Source: Streptomyces atratus (GTDB lineage: Bacteria; Actinomycetota; Actinomycetes; Streptomycetales; Streptomycetaceae). Taken from it: 64,000 bases of DNA. Of the stretch, positions 17,313 to 25,708 are shown piece by piece. The position numbers and the translations under genes are program-made. The notes beneath the pieces are model-generated. The model worked only from the letters and a program-made list of their open reading frames with translations, had not been told where the DNA came from and searched no databases. The stretch lies in NCBI RefSeq assembly GCF_014648655.1, contig NZ_BMRN01000015.1, positions 1,273 to 65,272 of the forward strand, given 5' to 3'. Within the stretch, counting starts at the first letter, position 1; each line of letters begins with the position of its first letter.

Positions 17313-20009
17313 TCACGGAGCCGATGGGCTGCTCGGCGGCGGGGCGGCCGACAGCGATTGTTCCGCCCAGATGACCTTGCCGTGGTCCATGTAGCGAGTC
17401 CCCCATCGGTCGGCGAACTGAGCGACGAGGAACAGCCCGCGGCCCCCCTCGTCCGTGGTGGCCGCCTGCCGCAGATGAGGCGAGGTGCTGCTGTGATCCG
17501 AGACCTCACAGATCAGGGAGCGGTCACGCAGCAGTCGTACACCGATGGGGCCCGTGGCATAGCGAATGGCGTTCGTGACCAGTTCGCTGACGATCAACTC
17601 CGTGGTGAACGTCTCCTCCACCAGATCCCACTCGTCCAGCTTGCGGGACACCTCGGCCCGCACCAGGGACACCGACGAGGGGTCGGAGGGTACCTGCAGC
17701 TGGACCACGTCCGAGGCGTCCAGCCTGCGCGTACGGCCGACAAGAAGCGCGATGTCGTCGCGGGCGCGCTCGGGCACGAGGGTGCGCAGAACCGCCTCGC
17801 AGATCTCCTCGGGTGTCCGGTCGGCGTTCTCGGCGGCTGTCCGGCGCAGGAGTGCCAGCCCTTCGTCGATGTCCCGGTGCCGGTCCTCGACGAGTCCGTT
17901 CGTGTAGAGCACGAGGCGGCTGTTCTCGGGCAGCAGCGCTTCGAGTGTCTCGAAGGGCAGGCCACCGAGCCCCAGCGGTGGGCCGCCGGGCACATCGGCG
18001 AATTCCGAGGTGCCGTCCGGGTCGACGATCACCGGCTTGAGGTGGCCGGCCCGCGCCATGGTGCAGCGCCCGGACACCGGATCGTAGATCGCATAGAGGC
18101 AGGTGGCGCCGGTGACTCCCGCGTCGGCGCTGTCGGCTGCCTCGTCCTGGTCGATCCGGGCGACCAGTGCGTCGAGGTGCCACAGGAGTTCGTCGGGCGG
18201 CAGGTCCAGGGTGGAGAAGTTGTGGATCGCCGTGCGCAGGCGCCCCATGGTCGCGGCGGCGTGCAGTCCGTGGCCGACGACATCGCCCACCACGAGCGCG
18301 ACGCGGGCGCCGGGCAGCGGGATGACGTCGAACCAGTCCCCACCGACACCACCCAGTCCGGCCTGTGCGGGCAGGTACCGGTAGGCGACGTCGACGGCGC
18401 TCTGTTCCGGGACACCGTGCGGCAGCAGGCTGCGCTGCAGGGTCACCGCCATGTTGTGCTCGCGTGTGTAGCGGCGGGCGTTGTCGACGTTCACCGCGGC
18501 CCGGGCGACCAGTTCCTCGGCGACGGACAGGTCCTCGTCCTCGAACGGCTCGGACTGCGCCGAGCGCCAGAACAGGGCCACGCCCAGAATGGCACCGCGG
18601 GCGCGCAGCGGAATCGCGATCACCGAGTGGAATCCGTGCTCGACGAGCTGCCGGGCCCGTGCGGGGTCCTGCTGCTGCCACCCTGAGAAGGCCGCCAGAT
18701 CCGTATCGAGGACCGCCTCGCCCCTGCGCAGGCCGGTCCCCAGGGGCGTGGTCGGCAGAAAGCGGATCATCGAGTCGACGGGGTGGAGCGGCGTGTCCTC
18801 CCGGATGCCGCTGAACGCGATCCGACGCCACTCGGCATCCACGCCCGTGGCCGTCGGCTCCTCGCCGCGCAGTACGGCCTCCGCCACGTCGACGGTGGCG
18901 AAGTCGGCGAAGTGGGCCCTCGCGAACTCCGCCAGCTCCTCGCACGTACGCACCACGTCGAGGGTGGTGCCGATCTCCGCGCCGGCCTCGTACAGCAGAT
19001 TCAGCCGCCGCCGTGCCACATCGGCCCTGCCGGTGAGTGCCCGGAGCTCCGTGGTGTCGCGCAGTGTCGTCACGCTGCCGGGCGGGCCGCCGTCCCGGTC
19101 GGTCGGCCGCTGATTGACGGCGAGCAGGCGTTCGCCGACCGCAACCACCTCGTCGGTCACGGTCCTCCCCGAGGCCAGCAACTCCGCGGTGACCGGATCC
19201 AGCCCCAGCTCGGTCGGCACGCGCCCCTCCACGTCCGTCGGCAGGCCGAGCAGTCTGCGTGCCTCGTCATTGGCGAGCAGCAGCCGACCGTCGCCGTCGA
19301 TGATGAGTACGCCCTCCCGCACCGCGTGCAGCACGGCGTCGTGATGCTCGTACATCCGAGCCATCTCGGCGGGGCCGAGGCCGTGGGTCTGGCGGCGCAG
19401 CCGTCTGCTCACCAGCGCCGTCCCTGCCGTGGTGAGCAGCAGGATCCCCGCGGCGGATCCGAACAGGAGGGGAAGCTGCTGCTCGACGACGCCGCCCACG
19501 CGCTCGATGGTGATTCCGGCGGACACCAGACCTACGACGGTGCCGTCACGTCCGATGACGGGCACCACTGCCTGTACGAGGGGGCCGATGGTCCCGGTGA
19601 TTCTCTCGACGACGATGCCGCCGTTCAGCGCCGGCTCCAGATTGCCGACGAATTTCTTCCCGATCCGGTCGGGCAGGGGGTGGGTGTAGCGGATTCCGGC
19701 GCGGTTCATCACGACGATGAAGTCGACCCCTGAGAGTTTCCGGGCCCGCTCGGCCAACGGCTGCAGCACCGCGGTCGGGTTCGGGCTCTTCAGCGCTGCC
19801 TCGATGCCCGGTGAACTGGCAAAGGCCTCGGCGACAGCGACCGAACGCCTGCGGGCTTCTCTTTCGCTGTCGGCCCGGGCCTGCAGCACGAGCGCGGCGA
19901 CGGCTGCGGCCACGAGCAACACGACGATCGCCACCTGCAGGAGAAAGAACTGACCTGCGACGGTTCGCATCTTGGGAACCGAGCGTCGGCGGCCGTACCG
20001 TCCGGGCAT
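17313..20009 (-). CDS. Membrane sensor SpoIIE/RsbU-type PP2C phosphatase with RsbW-like kinase domain
   Basis: An 898-residue signalling protein that probably senses an extracellular cue and acts on anti-anti-sigma factors by both dephosphorylation and phosphorylation. The order is a membrane helix (19-42), an extracytoplasmic Cache/CitA-like sensor (43-178, MNRAGIRYTHPLPDRIGKKF), a second helix (about 180-202), PAS (about 220-325), GAF (about 345-505), PP2C/SpoIIE (about 525-735, GGDWFDV and DVVGHGLHAA) and an HATPase domain (about 755-885, VSELVTNAIRYA and GGRGLFLV). The metal-binding aspartates of the phosphatase are present. The gene stands alone, and no sigma or anti-sigma gene lies next to it. 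The nearby PAS remnant suggests duplication and decay of related genes here. Confidence 0.95.
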   Translation of the reverse strand: MPGRYGRRRSVPKMRTVAGQFFLLQVAIVVLLVAAAVAALVLQARADSEREARRRSVAVAEAFASSPGIEAALKSPNPTAVLQPLAERARKLSGVDFIVVMNRAGIRYTHPLPDRIGKKFVGNLEPALNGGIVVERITGTIGPLVQAVVPVIGRDGTVVGLVSAGITIERVGGVVEQQLPLLFGSAAGILLLTTAGTALVSRRLRRQTHGLGPAEMARMYEHHDAVLHAVREGVLIIDGDGRLLLANDEARRLLGLPTDVEGRVPTELGLDPVTAELLASGRTVTDEVVAVGERLLAVNQRPTDRDGGPPGSVTTLRDTTELRALTGRADVARRRLNLLYEAGAEIGTTLDVVRTCEELAEFARAHFADFATVDVAEAVLRGEEPTATGVDAEWRRIAFSGIREDTPLHPVDSMIRFLPTTPLGTGLRRGEAVLDTDLAAFSGWQQQDPARARQLVEHGFHSVIAIPLRARGAILGVALFWRSAQSEPFEDEDLSVAEELVARAAVNVDNARRYTREHNMAVTLQRSLLPHGVPEQSAVDVAYRYLPAQAGLGGVGGDWFDVIPLPGARVALVVGDVVGHGLHAAATMGRLRTAIHNFSTLDLPPDELLWHLDALVARIDQDEAADSADAGVTGATCLYAIYDPVSGRCTMARAGHLKPVIVDPDGTSEFADVPGGPPLGLGGLPFETLEALLPENSRLVLYTNGLVEDRHRDIDEGLALLRRTAAENADRTPEEICEAVLRTLVPERARDDIALLVGRTRRLDASDVVQLQVPSDPSSVSLVRAEVSRKLDEWDLVEETFTTELIVSELVTNAIRYATGPIGVRLLRDRSLICEVSDHSSTSPHLRQAATTDEGGRGLFLVAQFADRWGTRYMDHGKVIWAEQSLSAAPPPSSPSAP

Positions 20010-20131
20010 GCCTTCTTTCTACACCCTCCGCACACGCTGGGCGAGCGGTCCGGCACAGTGCGCAAGGGTCGTTCGTGTCGCGCCGACCGAGTTCCGCTCT
20101 CGGTCGGCGCGGCCAGTCCGGACTGGTCGTC

Positions 20132-20584
20132 ATGGCCGAGCGGGTGCAGGTGCGGGAGATCGACGTTGACGAAGGTCGCAGGTTGCTGCGGATCGTGCGG
20201 CGCGGTTCGGGGTCGGTGGTGACCTGGCGCCGGCCGCGGGTGGTGCTGCTGTCGGCTCAGAAGATGCCGGTGGCGGACATCGCCGGGGTGACGTTCAGCA
20301 GCCCGGACCGGGTCCGGAAGGTGATCCACAACTTCAACGCCGACGGGTTCGACTCGCTGTATCCGAAGTACCGACGTCGAGATCGCCTACACCCCGACCA
20401 ACAGCCCGTGACTGAAACGGATCGAGCCGCGGTTCACTGCGCTGCGCTACTTCGCCCTGGACGGCACCGACCGTCCCAACCATCGAGTGCAAGCCGGCAT
20501 GATCCGCCGCTACATCGCCTGGCGCAACGGGCACGTCACCGACCCGAGGCTGCGCAACGTCGTCGCCAGAGCGAATGTCGCCTG
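20132..20584 (+). pseudogene. IS630-family transposase remnant, internally deleted
   Basis: The first part encodes the N-terminal helix-turn-helix of an IS630-type transposase (MAERVQVREIDVDEGRRLL, then RRPRVVLLSAQKM and GFDSLYPKYR). It then jumps, at about 20373, into another frame encoding the C-terminal end (VEIAYTPTNSP, RFTALRYFALDGTD, MIRRYIAWRNGH). The catalytic DDE middle is gone, and a TGA replaces the conserved Trp after TNSP. No intact terminal inverted repeats were found. The element is dead. Confidence 0.85.
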
Positions 20585-20596
20585 ACGAGCCAGCCG

Positions 20597-21184
20597 CTAC
20601 GGCAGGCTCCAGGCGAGCACGACCGGCTGCTCGTGCTCCAGGCCCAGGATGCTGATGGTGCCTGGATGCGGGTGGCCGAACAGTCGGCTGGCTGACGGGT
20701 CCAGGCCGAGCCAGCGCGAGGTGAGAACACGCTGCAGGTGACCGTGGGCCACGATTGCGACGTCACCATCGCTCAGCAGCGGCCGCACCCGCTCCAGCAC
20801 CGCGTCCGTGCGCGCGGCCACCTGATGGAGCTGTTCGCCCGGATGGTCGGCGTCGCCGGGGACGACGCCGTCGCGCCACAGATCCCAGCCCGGCCGCATC
20901 TGCTGGATCTGCGCCGCGGTCAGGCCCTCATAGCCGCCGTAGTCCCACTCGGCCAGGTCCGCGTCGGGCGTGACGCCGGACAGGCCCGCAAACTCGGCAG
21001 TCCGCAGCGCGCGGCTCAGTGGACTGCTGAATACGGCAACCAGGTCGCGGCCGGCCAGCTTCGGGGCGAGCGCCTCGGCCGCGGCCACGCCCGCATCCGT
21101 GAGCGCGAGATCGGTGCGGCCGCCGTGCCGGCCCGTCCGGCTCCATTCGGTCTCACCATGCCTGATCATTATCAACTCGCCCAT
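20597..21184 (-). CDS. Histidine phosphatase (phosphoglycerate mutase-like)
   Basis: A 195-residue member of the histidine phosphatase superfamily. The catalytic RHGET motif is at the N-terminus (MIRHGETEWSRTGRHGG) and the second catalytic histidine is in AIVAHGHLQRVL. SPLSRALRTAEFAG is the usual phosphate-pocket segment. I chose the ATG giving MGELIMIRHG because family members start a few residues before RHG. The substrate (sugar phosphate or other small phosphoester) cannot be told. Its stop lies 12 bp from the IS630 remnant. Confidence 0.92.
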   Translation of the reverse strand: MGELIMIRHGETEWSRTGRHGGRTDLALTDAGVAAAEALAPKLAGRDLVAVFSSPLSRALRTAEFAGLSGVTPDADLAEWDYGGYEGLTAAQIQQMRPGWDLWRDGVVPGDADHPGEQLHQVAARTDAVLERVRPLLSDGDVAIVAHGHLQRVLTSRWLGLDPSASRLFGHPHPGTISILGLEHEQPVVLAWSLP

Positions 21185-21989
21185 GGCCGAGGACGATATC
21201 CCACATCGAATACCGGGCGAACGTCGCCTGACGCGGCACCAGACGCTGCGCCTGACAAGCGAAGGGAGCGTTCGGCAGCCATCGATCTCATCGAGCGGCA
21301 CGAGGTGAGGCGACGGTCGGCCGGCGTCGAGTCGATCTGTCGGTTCAAGGAGCCGCAGCATGGCAAGCAGCACCGTACGGCCGGAGGACCAGGACCGGCT
21401 CCAGGGGCACGCAGTCTCCACGGAGCGCGCCGGAACCGCCTGGGTCATGGCGGTTCCGGACGGCCTTCGGAGTCACGTCTTTGAGCAGATTTCTATGCGT
21501 GTTGACGGACTGGCTCGGTCCAGTCGTGTCACGCAGCGTACTCTCGCCACGGGACGCCGGCCCGCTCCTGGCTTCTGCCATGAATCCCTGGCGGGCCCGC
21601 TGTTGCTCATGAAGATGTGCCTCGCGGAGCAGTAGGCCGGCGGGCGGACCACCAGCGGCGGACACACGACCCGCTGCGTTCACTGTTTCGCCGGGATCCC
21701 GGCCCCGGGCGCCATACCGACCGTCCGGCCGTCCCGCGTCCGGCCGCGTGGCCGGTGATCACGCCCGGCAGCAGATGCAGCGGCGGTCGGCCGGTCCTGG
21801 CTTCGAAGACATGCCGACTGCCCACTCCGTCCGCTCAGCTACCGTGTGCTACCAGCGCTCTTCCGGCTCCTGCCCTGCGACACAACGTCTCTCGGCGCAA
21901 ACCGTGTTGGCGCCGGCCCATGTCCGTGTCCATGCCTACTGCAAAGCCTTCTCATGTCCGCACCGTGTGTGCGGACCGCGCGACGACTA
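21185..21989. other. 805-bp gap with no recognisable gene
   Basis: Open frames on both strands here give low-complexity Arg/Pro-rich products without family features. There is a TTGACG hexamer at 21503 but no convincing -10 box. I see no tRNA, repeat array or remnant that I can name. It separates the histidine phosphatase from the P450 and presumably carries the latter's promoter. Confidence 0.5.
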
Positions 21990-23279
21990 ATGGAGTGCAC
22001 GTTGAGGACGACGTTCCGTTCTCGTATCACCGCCCGGTTCGGGCGCACCTACCTGTCCAGGATCCAGAAGTACGGGATCGGTTCTTCCACGATCAGGCTG
22101 CTGCCCGAAGACCTGCTGATGCTGCTGCGCAGGGATGGCCTGGACCCGGTGGACAAGCTGGCCGGGTTCCGGGCGAAGGCGCCGGTGTCCAAGGTCTCGC
22201 TGCCGTTCGGTATGGACGCCTGGGTGGTCACCGGCTACGAGGAGTCGAAAGCCGTCCTGGGATCGGCCGACGGGTTCAGCACCGACTTCGCCCACCTCGC
22301 CACGAACGCCGGGGTCGCAGCGGAGCAGAGCCCCGGCGGGCTCGGGTTCAGCGATCCTCCCGTGCATACGCGGCTGCGCCGCATCCTGACCCCGGAATTC
22401 ACGATGCGCCGGCTGCGTCGACTCACCCCCAGGATCGATGCCATCGTCGAGGAGCGCCTCGACGCGATGGAAGCCCGTCAGGGCCCGGTCGATCTGGTGC
22501 AGGAGTTCGCGCTGCCGATCCCCTCCCTCACGATCTGTGAGCTGCTCGGCGTTCCCTACGAGGACCGCCAGGACTTCCAGCAGCTGGCCATGGACCGCTT
22601 CGATCTCTTCGGTGGGACGACCGCACCTTTCGGCGCCATGTCGGAGTCGCTGGCGTACTTCAGGAATGTGGTCAGGATGCAGCGCGAGGAACCGGGCGAC
22701 GGGTTGCTCGGCATGATCGTGAAGGAGCACGGCGACAGCGTCGCCGACGAGGAACTCGCGGGCCTCGCCGACGGCGTGCTCACCGGCGGGTTCGAGACGA
22801 CCGCCAGCACGATCGCCCTCGGGTCCCTCGTGTTGCTTCAGAACAAGGACGTCTTCGAGCGAATACGGACGGACGACGCAATGGCCGCGCCGTTCATCGA
22901 GGAGGTGCTGCGCTACCTCTCCGCGGTGCAGCTCGCCTTCCCACGGTTCGCCCGCGAGGACATAGAGATAGCGGGGGTGGTCATTCCCCGGGGCGACATG
23001 GTGCTCTGCTCACTGAGCAGTGCCAACCGCGACGCGTCGTACGTCATGGACGACGGACGCTTCGACCCGCACCGCAACACCTCGGGGCATCTCGCCTTCG
23101 GCTACGGAATCCACCGCTGCATCGGCGCCGAACTGGCGCGCATGGAACTGCGCTCCGCCTACCCGGCCCTGGCGCGGCGGTTTCCCCGGATGCGCCTCGC
23201 CGTCCCGCCCCAAGACCTGGCCTTCCGCAAGCTGTCGATCGTCTACGGCATCGAATCGCTGCCGGTGCACCTGCACTGA
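21990..23279 (+). CDS. Cytochrome P450
   Basis: A 429-residue P450 with an I-helix TGGFETTAS, ExxR motif EEVLRYL, and haem loop FGYGIHRCIG with the cysteine ligand. Substrate contact with DPPVHTRLRRIL (C-helix) is normal. The N-terminus, with TFRSRITARFGRTYLSRIQKY, is about 30 residues longer than in most CYP105/107 enzymes. The ATG at 21990 has no ribosome site. A TTG at 22002 has TGGAG six bases upstream and may be the true start. The gene converges on the PTM cluster end with 88 bp between stops. Whether it modifies tetramates or belongs to another pathway cannot be decided from sequence. Confidence 0.88.
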   Translation: MECTLRTTFRSRITARFGRTYLSRIQKYGIGSSTIRLLPEDLLMLLRRDGLDPVDKLAGFRAKAPVSKVSLPFGMDAWVVTGYEESKAVLGSADGFSTDFAHLATNAGVAAEQSPGGLGFSDPPVHTRLRRILTPEFTMRRLRRLTPRIDAIVEERLDAMEARQGPVDLVQEFALPIPSLTICELLGVPYEDRQDFQQLAMDRFDLFGGTTAPFGAMSESLAYFRNVVRMQREEPGDGLLGMIVKEHGDSVADEELAGLADGVLTGGFETTASTIALGSLVLLQNKDVFERIRTDDAMAAPFIEEVLRYLSAVQLAFPRFAREDIEIAGVVIPRGDMVLCSLSSANRDASYVMDDGRFDPHRNTSGHLAFGYGIHRCIGAELARMELRSAYPALARRFPRMRLAVPPQDLAFRKLSIVYGIESLPVHLH

Positions 23280-23367
23280 ACGGGCGCACGCCCTCAGGGC
23301 ACCCGCACAGAAACGGCGGGCCGTACATGGGCCGGCTCCCCCGGTCGGCGGCGCGGATGCCGTCCTC

Positions 23368-24570
23368 CTACCAGGTGACTGTGATCCGCTGAGGACTGCG
23401 GGATGTGGTGCCGCGTCGCCACTCCACTGCGTGGGCGGGTCGCGCGAGCCGGAGGCCGGGGAAGCGGGCGGCGAGCCGATGCAGGGACAGTTGGAGTTCG
23501 AGCCGGGCCAGCCAGGCGCCCAGGCAGTAGTGCGGGCCGGCTCCGAACGACAGGGTGGGGGCCTCCAAGGGCGCGAACAGGTCCGCGAACTGCCGGTCCG
23601 GGAACACATCGGGGTCACGGTTGGCCATGCCGCAGTCGGCGAGAACCACCGAGCCCGCCGGGATGGTCACGCCGCCGACCTCCGTGTCGGCGGCGGCATG
23701 GCGCGCGGTCCCCCGGTCGTCGCCGAGCGGAACCAGGTGCAGCAGCCGCTCGGCCACCAACCCGGCGGCCTGTTCGTCCGCGCCGAGACAGGGCCAGCAT
23801 TCCGGCCGTTCGCCGAGCAGGTAGAGCAGGGAGTTGCCGAGCATCGTCATCGTGCTGTCGTGTCCGCCCACGACCAGCCCGCACACGAGGTCGACGAGTT
23901 GCCCCTCCGGGATTCCGCCCTCGTCATCGGCCGCCCGGACGAGCACACTGGTCAGATCGTCGCCCGGCACGCTGCGCCGCTCGGCCAGCAGCGCGCTCCC
24001 GAAAGCGGCGAACTCCGCCAGCGCCGATTCCATTTCCTCCTTGGGGTGGGAGCCGTCGGAGAAGGCGTACTGGCTCCAGTGGCGCAGCCGTTCCCGTGCC
24101 GGGGCGTCGAGACCCATCAGTCGGCTGATCACCTCGACCGGGAGCGGAAGGGTGAAGCGGGCCACCAGATCCACCGGAGGTGTGCTGTCGGCGAGTTCGT
24201 CCAGGCGCTGCTCCACGATCGATGCGATCCAGGGCCGCCAGCGGGCGACGGCCCTCGGCGTGAACGCACGCCGCAGGGTGCGGCGCAGGCGCAGATGGTC
24301 CTCGCCGTCCTGGTTGAACATCAGGTCGAGGCTGCCGACCAGACCGGATTCGCCCGACAGGGACGGGGAGTCCGGTGAGTGGAGCTGTGCACGTCCGAAT
24401 CGGGTGTCGGTCAGAACCATGCGTACGTCGGCGTACCGGCTCACCAACCAGGCCCGAGTGCCATCGGGTAACGCGACGGGCCTGGGCGGTCCGGGTGGGT
24501 CGAACCTCAGACGGTGCAGAGGGAGCGATGACGAGCCGGTAATCGCGTCGGGGTCGTCGGAGCGGGGCAC
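23368..24570 (-). CDS. ftdF: PTM-cluster cytochrome P450, FtdF-like, lacking ExxR
   Basis: Last gene of the PTM operon, 400 residues. P450s in this position oxidise the finished tetramate macrolactam in related clusters. The haem loop SFGAGPHYCLGAWLARLE is intact with its cysteine ligand. The I-helix reads GGHDSTMTM, so the acid-alcohol pair is Asp-Ser. The K-helix ExxR motif, usually EELLRY, reads ERLLHLVPLG here, so the near-invariant Glu and Arg are replaced by Arg and His (RLLH). P450s lacking ExxR are known in Streptomyces (CYP156/157). I chose the GTG at 24570 because AGGAGG lies five bases upstream. The gene starts 82 bp after the MDR reductase ends. Confidence 0.88.
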   Translation of the reverse strand: MPRSDDPDAITGSSSLPLHRLRFDPPGPPRPVALPDGTRAWLVSRYADVRMVLTDTRFGRAQLHSPDSPSLSGESGLVGSLDLMFNQDGEDHLRLRRTLRRAFTPRAVARWRPWIASIVEQRLDELADSTPPVDLVARFTLPLPVEVISRLMGLDAPARERLRHWSQYAFSDGSHPKEEMESALAEFAAFGSALLAERRSVPGDDLTSVLVRAADDEGGIPEGQLVDLVCGLVVGGHDSTMTMLGNSLLYLLGERPECWPCLGADEQAAGLVAERLLHLVPLGDDRGTARHAAADTEVGGVTIPAGSVVLADCGMANRDPDVFPDRQFADLFAPLEAPTLSFGAGPHYCLGAWLARLELQLSLHRLAARFPGLRLARPAHAVEWRRGTTSRSPQRITVTW

Positions 24571-24652
24571 GGGACCTCCTGGCTTGCACGGGTACGGGAG
24601 GGGCTGCGGCTGGGCGGGCCGGCGAAAGGAAGGGGTTCGGGGGAAGCGGCAG

Positions 24653-25708
24653 TCAGAGCTCGACCAGCACCTTGCCCCGGCTCGCTCCCGTGTCCTGGTA
24701 AAGGCTCCGATAGGCGTCCGGGATGGTCTCGAAGCCGTGGTGGAGGGTGTGCCCGCAGCGGACCTCGCCCCTCCGGATCCTGCCGCCGAGTTCATCGTGG
24801 AGCGCGCGCCAGTTCTGCTCGGTGAACCATTCCAGCGAGAAGATGCCGCGCACGGATGTGCGGGGGAACATGATGTACGGCAGCAGTCGTGGCCCGGTGA
24901 CCTCCCGGCCGACCTGGGTGGCCCACTGCCAGCACACGGCCACCTGACTGCCGACGTTGAGCATGGAGAACACGGCATCCGTCACCGTGCCACCGAGATT
25001 GTCGAAGTACTTGTCGACTCCGTCCGGTGCGGCCCAGGTGAGAGCGGACCGCACCGCTTCGCAGCTGTCCCCGTGGCGGTAGACGACGACCGCGTCGAAT
25101 CCCAGCTCGTCGAGGTACTCCGCCTTCTCCGCCGTCGAGGTGGTGCCCACCACGCGGGCGCCCGCGAGCTTGGCCAGCTGGCCGACCAGCGAACCGACGG
25201 AGCCGGAGGCACCGCTGATCACGACGGTGTCGCCCGAGCGGACCGACATGAACTTGGTCAGAGTTCCCCAGGCCGTCATGCCGGGGCCGCCCATGACACT
25301 CAGCGCGGTGGGGAGCGGAAGCGCGTCGTCGTACCAGCAGGGGTCCAGGCGGCGGAAGGCGGGAAAGACCATCGGAAACGTCCCGGTCTGCCAGGGGGTG
25401 GCCGCACCGTTGCTGATGAGATGGGTGCGCCAGCCGCCGAACCCCTGCACCAGATCACCGGGCCGGTGGGCCGCCAGGGGACCCGCTTCCAGCACCTCCA
25501 TGATCGAGTCGGCGCCCATGTGCGCACCGAGAGGGGTGTCCAGCGCGATGCCCTGGAGGTAGGGGTCCACCGATACGTAAAGCGTCCTCAGCAGCATCTC
25601 GTCCGGGGCGAGGTCGACGTCGAGATCCTCCTCGACCAACCCATAGACCCTCTCGACGTCGGGGATGCCTTCGATGTGCTCACGTACCACCCATTTCCTG
25701 GCCCTCAT
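24653..25708 (-). CDS. ftdE: MDR-family NADP-dependent reductase of the PTM cluster (FtdE-like)
   Basis: A 351-residue medium-chain dehydrogenase/reductase of the leukotriene B4 dehydrogenase / alkenal reductase subgroup. The NADPH-binding loop is SGASGSVGSLVGQLA, with VVGTTSTAEK following. No catalytic zinc ligands are obvious, as expected for this branch. In ikarugamycin- and HSAF-type clusters the homologue makes the last carbocycle by reductive cyclisation. The ATG overlaps the upstream oxidoreductase stop as ATGA with AAAGGAAA in front, so translation is coupled. The position after the two FAD enzymes matches ftdE. Confidence 0.92.
   Translation of the reverse strand: MRARKWVVREHIEGIPDVERVYGLVEEDLDVDLAPDEMLLRTLYVSVDPYLQGIALDTPLGAHMGADSIMEVLEAGPLAAHRPGDLVQGFGGWRTHLISNGAATPWQTGTFPMVFPAFRRLDPCWYDDALPLPTALSVMGGPGMTAWGTLTKFMSVRSGDTVVISGASGSVGSLVGQLAKLAGARVVGTTSTAEKAEYLDELGFDAVVVYRHGDSCEAVRSALTWAAPDGVDKYFDNLGGTVTDAVFSMLNVGSQVAVCWQWATQVGREVTGPRLLPYIMFPRTSVRGIFSLEWFTEQNWRALHDELGGRIRRGEVRCGHTLHHGFETIPDAYRSLYQDTGASRGKVLVEL

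Noticed and set aside
21345..21683. Overlapping short frames on both strands before the second P450
   Set aside because: Neither has a start signal or recognisable domain.
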